Part shown: positions 1-12,168 of the stretch, in pieces
Layout: each line of letters opens with the position of its first letter
Numbering within the stretch: position 1 is the stretch's first letter
Assembly: GCA_963832725.1 (NCBI GenBank)
Contig: CAWHVG010000003.1
Coordinates: forward strand, 434,001 to 498,000
DNA from: JAEZBP01 sp963832725
GTDB taxonomy: Bacteria; Myxococcota_A; Polyangia; Polyangiales; Sandaracinaceae
DNA length: 64,000 bases
Direction: 5' to 3'
Made by a program: the position numbers and the translations under genes
The notes under the pieces: model-generated
What the model saw: only the letters and a program-made list of their open reading frames with translations
Databases searched by the model: none
Told to the model about the DNA's origin: nothing

Positions 1-636
1 CTCCGCGGCCTGGCTCGAGAGCGCCGCGTACTGCTCCCACACGCGGCGATGCGCCCGCCGCACCGCGCCGGCGATCCGCCATACGATGAAGGCGATCGGA
101 GGCACCGCCGCCAGCGCGACGCAGGCGAGCACCAGGTCGAGCTCGAAGGCGAGCACGACCAACCCGCCGAGGGTGACCATGTCGCCGACGACGGAGATCA
201 GGTTGCTCCCCACCAGCATCTGGACCTGGCTCACGTCGGTGGCGAGGCGTGACGCGAGCTCGCCGCGGCGCATGCTCGAGAGGGCCTCCGGCGCCGCGTG
301 CAAGAGGTGCGCGTACATCCGCTCTCGCAGCCGCCGCACCACGTCCTGGCCCAGCCGTGCGGACGCGAGCCGCGAGCCGTAGCCGGCCACTGCTCTGGCC
401 ACCGTGACGGCCACCGAGATAGCCGCCACCGTCGTGACGGGACCGCCCGGGAGTGACACGAACGTCAGGGGCCCCGCGCTCGGAAGCGATCGTGACTCCA
501 CCGCCGCGAGCATCGGTCCGGCCAGGAGCGCGTACACGATCGTGGTCCCCGAGAGCAGCGTCACGCTCGCCAACGCGGCGAGCGCCAGGCCGGGCCGCGG
601 CGCCAGAGATCCGTAGTATCTCGATAGGGTGGACAT
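1..636 (-). CDS. ABC exporter, transmembrane domain (partial)
   Basis: N-terminal 212 residues of a MsbA-like exporter half-transporter; the rest, including the nucleotide-binding domain, lies beyond the left edge. The fragment begins MSTLSRYYGS, has hydrophobic stretches at about residues 17-40, 65-85, 145-165 and 170-190, and between them a cytoplasmic loop of the type 'RLGQDVVRRLRERMYAHLL' followed by 'RRGELASRLATDVSQVQ'. That loop is the standard signature of the type I exporter membrane domain (ABC_membrane family). Such proteins export lipids, lipid A precursors, drugs or peptides; the substrate cannot be read from this part. The ATG at 636 was chosen because translation from it opens directly into the domain. 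Upstream it faces the divergent sigma-factor gene across a 344-bp gap. Confidence 0.8.
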   Translation of the reverse strand, partial: MSTLSRYYGSLAPRPGLALAALASVTLLSGTTIVYALLAGPMLAAVESRSLPSAGPLTFVSLPGGPVTTVAAISVAVTVARAVAGYGSRLASARLGQDVVRRLRERMYAHLLHAAPEALSSMRRGELASRLATDVSQVQMLVGSNLISVVGDMVTLGGLVVLAFELDLVLACVALAAVPPIAFIVWRIAGAVRRAHRRVWEQYAALSSQAAE

Positions 637-980
637 CTTCGTAGCCGCATCTGGGGAAGGGTCCGGACCCTCACGGCTTGGTGACCTGTGCAGCGCGCGC
701 GATGCATCCATACTAGCGCCAGCGCGCAGCTGCGAGCGCGCTCGGATTTCTCATGAATGCACTACCGATGATTCGCAGCCGTGAACCACCGGAGACCTCG
801 ATGTCGGGCGTGTGACCGACCGTTCACGTCGTGGCACGTGGCGTGCAAAGCGGCGGGCGGCCGCTCGGCAACCTCGCACCTGGGGACTGGGCGGCGGCGC
901 GTCAGCGCGGAATCGGAGCGGAGACTCGACCGTTCGAGGCATCGCTCCACACGTGAGCTCGGAGAGGAGATCGGATTCCC
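637..980. other. Intergenic gap between ABC exporter and sigma factor
   Basis: This 344-bp gap separates two divergent genes and should hold both promoters. The only recognisable element is a sigma54-like site at 832-848. No small open reading frame here has coding character. A TAGTAT hexamer on the minus strand near 711-716 could be a -10 element for the exporter, but no matching -35 was seen. Confidence 0.5.
832..848 (+). promoter_or_regulatory. Sigma54-like -24/-12 element upstream of the sigma factor gene
   Basis: The sequence TGGCACGTGGCGTGCA has a perfect -24 half (TGGCACG) and a near-consensus -12 half (GTGC in place of TTGC). The GG and GC dinucleotides at 833-834 and 845-846 are exactly 10 bases apart, as RpoN promoters require. 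It lies about 135 bp before the sigma factor start, in the right orientation. Function is inferred. Confidence 0.4.
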
Positions 981-2302
<1,322 letters not shown>

Positions 2303-2332
2303 GCCCGGCGCCTCGGGCGCGCTCCGAACGAT

Positions 2333-2366
2333 GAAGCCCCGGCCGGTCCACCCGGTCGGGGCTTTC
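2333..2366. terminator. Terminator hairpin after the sigma factor gene
   Basis: A strong G/C hairpin pairs AAGCCCCGGCCGG with CCGGTCGGGGCTT around a short loop and is followed by TTTCATTT. It lies 30 bp after the sigma factor stop and before the converging carboxypeptidase gene, so it could serve both. Confidence 0.65.
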
Positions 2367-2411
2367 ATTTCTGCACGAACGTCTTTCCGATGCGAAATGC
2401 ACCGGAGGGGA

Positions 2412-3854
2412 TCAGCGCTGACCGTGCAGGTGGTCGGCGATAGCACGGGCGATACCGTCGGCCAGCGCCCGGGCCGGTCCGTGCCGGCCGCGGACGTCGT
2501 TCGCGAGGAAGCTGAACGCGTACGCGTTCTCGGGGCGCGGTCCGAGCACGAAGCCGCTCAGCGCGATGACGGCGTTCAGCGTGCCGGTCTTGGCCCGCAC
2601 GATCCGGGGGGCGGGCAGATCGCGCAGCCGGTTGGCCAGCGTCCCGTCCACCCCGCCCACGGCCAGGTGGGAGACGAACTCCGAGCGGATGGCGGGGTCG
2701 CGGTAGGCCACGCCCAGCATGTCCGCGATATTCTGCGCCGCCACGTGATTGCCGTCGAAGAGCCCGGAACCGTTGACGATATCGATGTGGTCGGTGTCCA
2801 CGCCTGCCCCTTCGAGCGCGGCGCGGACGGCCGCCACGCCGTCCTCGGCGCGGCCGGGACGGTGGCGCTCGGCCCCGAGCACCTTGAACACCATCTCCGC
2901 CACGAAGTTGTCGCTGTACTTGCCCATCGCGTGGATGATCTCGGCCAACTGAGCCGACTCGTGGCTGGCCAGCAATGCCGCCCCGGACGGCGTGGTGCCG
3001 ATCTCGATCCGATCCGGGCAGTGGATCCCCTGCGCCCGCAGCGCTTCCACGAACGCGTGGCCCACCCACGGGAGCGGGTTCTCGATTCGACGGCGATACG
3101 ACACGCCGCGCACGTCGACCGGCACCGTGCCGCTGAGGCGCAGCGTCATGTGCTCACCGCCGTCGCGCTGGTCTGCGATCACGTTCGGGGCGCCGGGCTC
3201 GGAGGTGGTGATCCGGTTGCTCACCTCGAAGTACGACGCGCCGACGAGGTGGACCGACGCTTCCCCGCCGACCTCGTCCGCCGGTAGCACCCGCAACACG
3301 TAGGCGTTCCGGTCGAGTGACACCGCCGCGATCGGCGCTCGGAAGGCCGCCACCTCGTGCGGCTGCTGCTCGAACGCGGGCGGCAGCACCTGATCGTCGA
3401 AGTAGGAGGCGTCGACGATGACACGATCCACCCGCCGCACGCCCTGGTCCGCCACGTCGTGGGCGAGCGCCAGCAGATCGCCGTAGGTCAGCATCGGGTC
3501 GCCGTAGCCGCGGAGCGCGAGCCCACCGCTCACCGAATCGCCGTCGATACGTCCGTAGACGGCCGTACGCATCTGGAAGTCCGGCCCCAGCGTGCGGAGC
3601 GCCGAGAACGCCGTCAGCAGCTTTTGGTTGGACGCCGGGTTGAGCGGTCGCTCGGCGTGGTGCTGGAAGATGGGGCGCCCGTCAGCCGTGTCGATGACGG
3701 CGATTCCGACCCGATCGCTCAGCCCCGAGTCCTGCACCAGCTGGCGTAGCCGGGAGACGAGCGTGGGCTGAGGAGCTTGCTGCGCCTGGCCCGGCGTGAG
3801 CGCGAGCAGGACCGAGAGCGCAGCGACGAAGGCGATGGGGACGTGCCTGCGCAT
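2412..3854 (-). CDS. dacB: D-alanyl-D-alanine carboxypeptidase/endopeptidase (PBP4, peptidase S13)
   Basis: Low-molecular-mass penicillin-binding protein of 480 residues that trims or opens peptidoglycan cross-links in the periplasm. All three catalytic motifs of the S13 family are present: SxxK as SNQK at residues 75-78, SxN as SDN inside 'KYSDNFVAEM' near residue 320, and KTG inside 'RAKTGTLNAV' near residue 420. Between the first and second motifs lies the large insertion that sets PBP4-type enzymes apart from DacA. The N-terminus is a clear Sec signal peptide (MRRHVPIAFVAALSVLLAL, cleavage after an AQA-like site near residue 25), which fixes the ATG at 3854. The gene appears to be a single unit, converging on the sigma factor gene. 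Confidence 0.9.
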   Translation of the reverse strand: MRRHVPIAFVAALSVLLALTPGQAQQAPQPTLVSRLRQLVQDSGLSDRVGIAVIDTADGRPIFQHHAERPLNPASNQKLLTAFSALRTLGPDFQMRTAVYGRIDGDSVSGGLALRGYGDPMLTYGDLLALAHDVADQGVRRVDRVIVDASYFDDQVLPPAFEQQPHEVAAFRAPIAAVSLDRNAYVLRVLPADEVGGEASVHLVGASYFEVSNRITTSEPGAPNVIADQRDGGEHMTLRLSGTVPVDVRGVSYRRRIENPLPWVGHAFVEALRAQGIHCPDRIEIGTTPSGAALLASHESAQLAEIIHAMGKYSDNFVAEMVFKVLGAERHRPGRAEDGVAAVRAALEGAGVDTDHIDIVNGSGLFDGNHVAAQNIADMLGVAYRDPAIRSEFVSHLAVGGVDGTLANRLRDLPAPRIVRAKTGTLNAVIALSGFVLGPRPENAYAFSFLANDVRGRHGPARALADGIARAIADHLHGQR

Positions 3855-4065
3855 GGAGCGACGCTAAGCCACCGATTGCCCGGAAGCCACCGGAAATCGA
3901 GGGTTCGCGTCGCTCATCGCGCCTCGCTGTCTTGCAGGAGTCGCGTCGCGGGACGACCGGGCGCGCCTGGCGGCGATCCCGCCCGGTCCGCACGGCGGCT
4001 TCGAGCCCTTCGGTGCGGCCAGACCGCGTTGCGATCTCCGGCGAGGACATCTAGGGTGCCGGTCC

Positions 4066-5373
4066 ATGATCCTCCGCGACCCGGTGCACGGGCTCGTCGC
4101 GTTCGAGGGGGACGCCGAGCGCCTCGTGATGTCGCTGCTCGACACGCGTGAGGTCCAGCGGCTCCGGCGCGTGCGACAGCTCGGGCTGACGGCGCTGGTC
4201 TTCCCGGGCGCGGAGCATTCCCGCTTCGCCCACGCGCTGGGCGCCGCCCACGTGATGACCCGGCTGGTCGAGCGGGTCCGGGCGCGGCAGGGCGATCTGC
4301 CCGATGACGCGCGGCTCGACGAGCAAGGCGCGCTAGAGGCGGTGGCGGCCGCGTTCCTCCACGATCTGGGGCACGGGCCTTTTTCCCACCTCTTCGAGGA
4401 GGTGTTGCCCGACGCGCGCTCGCACGAGTCGTGGACGATGGAGCTCTTGCGCGACCCGGGGACGGATGTGCACCGCGCGCTGGAGGCGCGGAGCGCGGGG
4501 ATGGCCGACCGGGTGGCGGACCTGCTCTGTGGCGAGCACCGGCTGGCCTGGCTCTGCCGGAGCGTGAGCGGGACCCTCGACGTCGACCGCTGCGACTACC
4601 TCTTGCGCGACAGCCACATGACGGGTGTCGCGTACGGCCGCTACGATCTCGACTGGCTGCTCCGGGCGCTGGCGTTCGCCCGCGTCGGCGAGGGCGACTG
4701 GGTGCTGGCGATCGAGGGGCGCAAGGGGCTCCCGCCCATCGAGGCGTTCTTCCTGGCGCGCCACTACATGTATCAGCAGGTCTACCACCACAAGGCCACG
4801 CGGGCGGCCGAGTGCCTGATCCGCGCGATGTTCCAGCGGCTGGCCGAGCTGATCCGGGAGGGCTCACCACCGGCCGGCGTGCCGAACGCGGTGCGGGCGG
4901 CGGTGCTCGGTGAGCGCCTGCCCCTCGGCGACTACCTGGATCTCGACGACCCGCTGCTGATGCATTGCTTCGCGGAGTGGGAGCGCGCGGACGACCCGCT
5001 CCTGGCCGACCTCGCCGCCCGGCTTCGGCACCGGCGGCTGCCCAAGACCATCCCGCTGCCCGACGATCCCGCGGAGGCGCCGGGCTGGGAGGAAGCGCTT
5101 CGCCGCACCGAAGAGGTAGCCCGCAGGCGAGGGGCGAGGTCCGACCTGGTCGTGCGCCTCGACGTCCCCACCGACGTCCCCTACGAGGAGCCGGAGGGGA
5201 GCTCGCCCGCGGGGCTCTGGGTCACGCTCTCTCACCAGCCGGTGCGGCGCCTCGGGGACATCTCGTTCCTGTTGCGGCAGCTCCGCAACCAGACCATCGT
5301 CCGGCCCCGCTTGGTCTTCCCGGCCGACCTCCGGGACGAGGTGGAGCGCGCGGTGGAGGGTGTCTTCGCGTGA
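4066..5373 (+). CDS. HD-superfamily phosphohydrolase (dNTPase/SAMHD1-like)
   Basis: A 435-residue HD-domain hydrolase of the COG1078 type, related to dNTP triphosphohydrolases and SAMHD1. The metal-binding signature is complete: 'EHSRFAHALGAAHV' at residues 50-63, the HD pair in 'FLHDLGHGPFSHLFE' at residues 98-111, and the distal Asp in 'LDVDRCDYLLRDSHMTG' near residue 175. 'DPVHGLV' at residues 5-11 is the usual start of the family, which supports the ATG at 4066. The substrate is probably a nucleotide but cannot be fixed from sequence. The stop overlaps a GTG start of the next gene by four bases, so the two are probably translationally coupled. Confidence 0.85.
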   Translation: MILRDPVHGLVAFEGDAERLVMSLLDTREVQRLRRVRQLGLTALVFPGAEHSRFAHALGAAHVMTRLVERVRARQGDLPDDARLDEQGALEAVAAAFLHDLGHGPFSHLFEEVLPDARSHESWTMELLRDPGTDVHRALEARSAGMADRVADLLCGEHRLAWLCRSVSGTLDVDRCDYLLRDSHMTGVAYGRYDLDWLLRALAFARVGEGDWVLAIEGRKGLPPIEAFFLARHYMYQQVYHHKATRAAECLIRAMFQRLAELIREGSPPAGVPNAVRAAVLGERLPLGDYLDLDDPLLMHCFAEWERADDPLLADLAARLRHRRLPKTIPLPDDPAEAPGWEEALRRTEEVARRRGARSDLVVRLDVPTDVPYEEPEGSSPAGLWVTLSHQPVRRLGDISFLLRQLRNQTIVRPRLVFPADLRDEVERAVEGVFA

Positions 5374-6402
5374 GGTATATGGCTCTGGTCCTCGCGTCGC
5401 TCGCGCTGCCGCCGACCGCGCTCGCGGAAGCCCCGCGCGTCTCGCTGGAGCTCGCGCCGTGGGCTCGATATGACGGCGAGGATCGACCCTACCGCTACCT
5501 CGTCGAGCTGCGGCCGGCCGCCGGCCCGGTCGACGTGGTCGCCGATCGCCGCTTGCTCGGATTCGAGCTGCGAGAGGGAAGGCGCCGGCTCCGCTGCCGG
5601 CATCCGGCGGCTCCGCGTCGCGTCTCCGATGCGCGCGTTCGTACCCTGAGCCCCGGCGCGGGCGAGGACTCGGTCTGGCGCGAGTGGATCGACCTGCGGA
5701 TGTACTGCACGGGCCGCGCGCTCCGGGCGCTGGAGAGCGGAGCCGAGGTGCAGGTCCGGTACGGGTGGCGAGGGCGCGCGCGCCCCACACGCTGGGTGGC
5801 GCGGGCCGGCGCCGATGCGTCCCGCCGGGACTGGCTCGCGTCGCTCGAGACGTCGTTCACGTTCCCGAGCCAGCCCGAGGCGCAGACCCACGAGGTGGGT
5901 GAGGACCAAGCGCCGGCGCCCGTCGTGGTCGAGCTGGCGCCGAGCACTGCGCGCACAGGCTCGGGACTGGTCCTCAGGCCCTCCATTCGCTCGCGCGAGG
6001 GGGCGACGCGGGTCTACGAGCGGCCGGACGCCTGGAGCTTCCGCGTGCGAGGCCCGCTCGGGACCGTGATCTGCCGCGGCGAGATGGGAGGGGGCTCGCC
6101 CCCGCCCGAGCTCTTCCGGCGCATCAGCGCGCGGCGCCGAGTCCGGGAGGTCCTCGACGCGGACTACTTCTGCCCGCCGGGGACGTTTCAAGTGGCCGGC
6201 GTCTACGAGGTCACGCCCAAGGTGAGGCTCCCGCACTCTGGAGAGGAGTGGGACTATCACGCGGTGACGGGGCACTTCGTGGGTCCGGCCGCCCCCGTCC
6301 GCATCACCCGCGGCGACCGCGCCGCCTACGTGGAGCAGAATCCCCGAGCGCTCCGCGGACCCGCCGAGCGAGGCGACCGCCGCGCGCGCGGACGCCCACT
6401 GA
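5370..6402 (+). CDS. Secreted protein of unknown function (apparent read-through into the next gene)
   Basis: Not recognised. It starts at a GTG that overlaps the HD-hydrolase stop (GTGA). An ATG at 5379 is the alternative. The first 20 residues (MRYMALVLASLALPPTALAEA) look like a signal peptide. The mature part, about 320 residues, is rich in Arg and beta-strand-like segments, with two repeated-looking halves each ending near a Cys ('VCRGE'-like and 'DADYFCPPGTF'), suggesting two extracytoplasmic beta domains. The reading frame has no stop before the NtrC regulator that follows. A TGA at 6400-6402 lies one base out of frame, right after a CGCGCGCG run, so I place the end there. A true fusion to the regulator is unlikely, since the first part is exported. 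Confidence 0.5.
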
Positions 6403-6461
6403 AGTCTCGAACCCGGGCCGCCGATTGCATCGATGGGCCCAGTTCCGATAAACCCGCTGCG

Positions 6462-7809
6462 ATGCCGAAGATCCTGGTAGTCGACGATCAGCGCAACATG
6501 CGCACGACCCTGTCGCTGATGCTCCGCGGCGCCGGCTACGAGGTCGGCGAGGCCGGCGACGGGAGCGAGGCGTGCGACCGCGTGCTCGCCGAGACCTACG
6601 ACATGGTCCTGACCGACCTCAAGATGGGTGCCCGGGACGGGATCGACGTGCTGCGGCACGTGAAGCAGGAGTCGCCGCTGACCGAGGTCATCGTCATGAC
6701 GGCCTACGGCACCATCGAGAGCGCCGTCGAGGCGATGCGGATCGGCGCCTACGACTACATCCAGAAGCCCTTCACCGAGGAAGAGCTGCTGGTGAAGGTC
6801 CAGAAGGCGCTGGAGAAGCGCCAGCTCGCCGGCGAGATGGTCGCCATGGCCGCCGACTTCCGCGAGCGCTACCGCTTCGACAACATCATCGGTCGCTCGG
6901 CGGCGATCCGGGACGTGCTCGGTCGCATCGTCCGCATCGCGCCCACCGACACCACCGTGCTGATCACCGGCGAGAGCGGGACCGGCAAAGAGCTGGTGGC
7001 GCGCGCCATCCACGCCAACTCGCTCCGCCAGGACAAGCCCTTCGTACCGGTGAACTGCGCGGCCATCAGCGAGACGCTCCTCGAGAGCGAGCTCTTCGGG
7101 CACGTGCGAGGCGCGTTCACGGGTGCCGTCAGCGCGCGCAAGGGGCTCTTCGAGGAGGCCAACGGGGGGACCTTCTTCTTCGACGAGATCGCGGAGACGC
7201 CTCCCTCGTTCCAGGCCAAGCTGCTGCGGGCCATCCAGGAGGGGGAGATCCGGCGGCTGGGCGAGAACAAGCCGGTCCACGTCGACGTGCGCATCGTCGC
7301 CGCGACCAACCAGGACCTGCAGGAGGCCATCGCCGAGAAGCGCTTCCGCCAGGATCTCTTCTACCGGCTCGCGGTCGCGCGCTTCGTGCTGCCGCCGCTC
7401 CGAGAGCGCAGGGAGGACGTCGGGCTCCTGGTCGAGCACTTTCTTGCAGAAGTTCGCCAAGAAGATGCGCCGCGCGGCGAAGCTCGGCGACGGCGCGATG
7501 GATTACCTCATGCGCTACGACTACCCCGGCAACATCCGCGAGCTGGAGAACATGGTCGAGCAAGGCATGGCGCTGGCGATGAACGGCCAGATCGAGCTCG
7601 ACGACATCATCCCGCCGGAGGCCCGGCAGTCGGAGGCGTCCTCGTCCTCCCGGGCGGAGACGCTGCAGGACGTGGTCGACCGCGCCGAGAAGGACGCCAT
7701 CGAGAGGGTCCTGCGCGACGTGGAGGGCAACAAAGAGCGCGCCGCCGAGGTCCTCGGCCTGAGCGCGACCACCCTCTGGCGCAAGATGAAGCGCCTGAAC
7801 GTGCAGTAG
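6462..7809 (+). CDS. NtrC-family sigma54-dependent response regulator (one frameshift)
   Basis: About 448 residues with the three standard NtrC domains. The receiver (residues 1-120) has the acidic pair DD at 8-9, phosphoacceptor D52 in 'VLTDLKMG', T80 and K102 in 'QKPF'. The AAA+ domain has Walker A 'GESGTGKE' at 170-177, the sigma54-contact loop GAFTGA at 217-222 and Walker B 'FFFDEIAE' at 238-245. The C-terminus carries a Fis-type helix-turn-helix ('NKERAAEVLGLSATTLWRKM'). One extra T near 7440 breaks the frame; removing it joins 'EHF' to 'LQKFAKKM' and gives a full-length protein. No partner histidine kinase lies next to it. It should activate sigma54 promoters when phosphorylated. Confidence 0.88.
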
Positions 7810-7842
7810 CCACGGTGTGACGGTTCGGTCGCGGTTTCAGTT

Positions 7843-7862
7843 CTGAAAGGGCGTGCTTTCAG
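7843..7862. terminator. Small inverted repeat after the NtrC regulator gene
   Basis: CTGAAAG and CTTTCAG form a perfect 7-bp stem around a 6-base loop, 34 bp after the regulator stop. There is no T-run, so it is a weak terminator or a different RNA structure. Confidence 0.3.
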
Positions 7863-8026
7863 CTCCGCAGCCGTGGAGGGTGCGCCAGGGGTACAAACCG
7901 CGTGGCACCGGGCTCGGAGGGTCAGGCACGAGGGTTGCTAAGCTCCGGGGTAGGAGTCGCGCCCCGCGGCTGCCCCCCCACGAACGGGGTGCGGCTCCGA
8001 ATTTTTCTCTCCTGCGGTTTGTCAGC

Positions 8027-8416
8027 ATGAGCGCCCGAATCCTGATCGTCGACGACGAGGACAACCAGCGAAAGAGCCTCGCCATCGGACTGCGGCTCGA
8101 GGGCTACCGCGTGCTCGAGGCGGCCGACGGCGAGGCCGCGCTCGAGGTCCTCACCCACGAGGACGTCGACCTCGCGCTGGTCAATCTGATGATGCCGGGC
8201 ATCAACGGGCTCGACCTCGCGCGCCGGATGCGCTTCCGCCACCCGGACGTGCGCATCGTGCTCACCAGCGCCTATCACCTGAGCGAGCGCCAGCTCCAGC
8301 GGGCGGAGATCCGGGTCCTCGGCTTCGTCCCCAAGCCCTACGAGATGGACGATCTCGTCGCGTTCCTCCGGGCGAAGCTGCCCATGGTGCCGCCGGCGGA
8401 CGCTGCCGCCGTCTGA
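8027..8416 (+). CDS. Single-domain receiver protein lacking the phosphoacceptor aspartate
   Basis: A 129-residue stand-alone CheY-like receiver. The fold signature is clear: acidic pair DD at residues 9-10, 'VLTSAYH' carrying the switch Thr near residue 83, and the conserved Lys in 'FVPKPYEM'. The phosphorylation site, however, is Asn: 'LALVNLMMPGING' has N53 where active receivers have Asp (codon AAT). The protein therefore cannot be phosphorylated in the normal way and is either locked in one state or acts as a docking decoy. It has no output domain. Upstream is a 217-bp gap after the NtrC gene; downstream it converges on a second NtrC regulator, whose stop is 10 bp away. Confidence 0.85.
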   Translation: MSARILIVDDEDNQRKSLAIGLRLEGYRVLEAADGEAALEVLTHEDVDLALVNLMMPGINGLDLARRMRFRHPDVRIVLTSAYHLSERQLQRAEIRVLGFVPKPYEMDDLVAFLRAKLPMVPPADAAAV

Positions 8417-8425
8417 CGAGCGGTC

Positions 8426-10993
<2,568 letters not shown>

Positions 10994-11092
10994 GGCCGAT
11001 CCGTGTAGCAGGTGCCGCGCGGCGAGGGAACGGCGCAGCCTCCGATCCGCAGCAATGTGGACGGATCCGGGCGCTCGACTATCGTCTGCGGG

Positions 11093-11932
11093 GTGAGCCG
11101 AGACGGCGCTGCGCACCGGAAAGCGGCGGAGGCGATCGCCGATCGCTTCCGGCAGCGCTTCGCCGAGCGTGCGGCCATGGTAGCCGATCGGGCGCTCGCG
11201 GCGCCGCTGGCCGAGGAGGCCACGCCGGTCGCGGAGGCGTTGGTCGAAGGGCTGAGCGCGGTGGAGATGCCGAGCCCCGGCGCGCCGGAGCTGCGGGAGA
11301 CGTCGACCTTGGCCAGCCTGCTCGGGCGCCGGGCGGCCGTGCTCGGGGCAAGCCCGACCGCGGCGTCGATGATCGCGCCGTGCTTGATCGAGGCCACCGA
11401 GCGGGAGGGCCTCGAGGGGCTCGTCGAGCCGTTGAGGGCGGTGTGCCTGGAGGGTTTCGTGGCGGCGCGCGAAGAGCTGCTGGACGAAGCGGGCGCGGGC
11501 CGGGCCGGCGGCGCCGTCCCGGTGGTGGAGCTGGCTCCGCGCTGCTGGGCCGTCCTCTTCCGGGGGGACCAAGAGGCCGAGGAGCTGGAGCGGATCGTCG
11601 ACGAGCTGGGGCGGCGCCTGCTCGACTCGGACGCGCGGGCCTGCCTGGTCCACGCGGGCGGACTGCGCGAGCCGGACCGGGAGCGGGCCAGGCAGCTCTT
11701 CGCGGTACACGCGACCTGCGCGATGCTCGGCGTGGAGTGTGTGTTCGCCGAGGTCGCGGAGCCGTGGCGGGACGCGGCGCGGGACGCGGGCCTCGACCTC
11801 GAGCCGGTGCGCATCGAGCCGGACTTCGCGAGCGGGATGCGGGCCGCGCTCTTCCTGGCCGGCTTCGAGCTGCGGGCGCGGGCGGGGATCGGCGACGTGC
11901 TGCGCCGCATGGTCACGCCCCGGCGGCGCTGA
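11093..11932 (+). CDS. STAS-like domain protein, RsbR/antagonist type
   Basis: A 279-residue soluble protein that I match only weakly. The last 110 residues look like a STAS domain: 'DARACLVHAGGLREPD', then 'LFAVHATCAMLGVECVFAEV' and 'FASGMRAALFLA' parallel the strand-helix pattern of RsbR-type proteins (a value-of-cell 'D/H' strand, then 'R.LGA.V.L.GI', then the 'L..GL..AL' helix). The first 160 residues are helical and resemble the sensory N-terminal half of RsbR paralogues. These proteins act in partner-switching or stressosome complexes, but no RsbS, RsbT or anti-sigma gene is nearby. A GTG at 11093 was chosen; an ATG at 11012 would add 27 residues that do not look coding. Confidence 0.5.
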   Translation: MSRDGAAHRKAAEAIADRFRQRFAERAAMVADRALAAPLAEEATPVAEALVEGLSAVEMPSPGAPELRETSTLASLLGRRAAVLGASPTAASMIAPCLIEATEREGLEGLVEPLRAVCLEGFVAAREELLDEAGAGRAGGAVPVVELAPRCWAVLFRGDQEAEELERIVDELGRRLLDSDARACLVHAGGLREPDRERARQLFAVHATCAMLGVECVFAEVAEPWRDAARDAGLDLEPVRIEPDFASGMRAALFLAGFELRARAGIGDVLRRMVTPRRR

Positions 11933-11946
11933 CCGCCGATTCGAGC

Positions 11947-12168
11947 TCAGCCTCCGTCGGACGGGCCTGCGTCGGGCGGACCGGCGTCGGGCGGACCGGC
12001 GTCCGGCGACCCCGCGTCGGGGGCGGAGGCAGCATCGGGTGGTAGGCCCGCGTCCGGGATGGCCGTGCAGCCGCCTCCATCGGCGAAGATTTCGCCATTC
12101 GGGCAGCGGACGACCTCGGCGCAGCCGGAGAGGAGGGCCAGTGCGAGCAGGGCGGTGACGCGCGCCAT
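11947..12168 (-). CDS. Small Pro-Asp-rich lipoprotein
   Basis: A 73-residue lipoprotein. The signal peptide MARVTALLALALLSGC ends in a lipobox (LSGC, lipid on C16). After a short 'CPNGEIFADGGGC' segment, the remaining 30 residues are a low-complexity tail of PDAG/PDAGPPDAG repeats, a tether type common in Sandaracinaceae lipoproteins. The start overlaps the stop of the PEGA protein upstream (TGATG), so it is the second gene of that operon. Function unknown; probably a surface anchor or structural peptide. Confidence 0.7.
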   Translation of the reverse strand: MARVTALLALALLSGCAEVVRCPNGEIFADGGGCTAIPDAGLPPDAASAPDAGSPDAGPPDAGPPDAGPSDGG

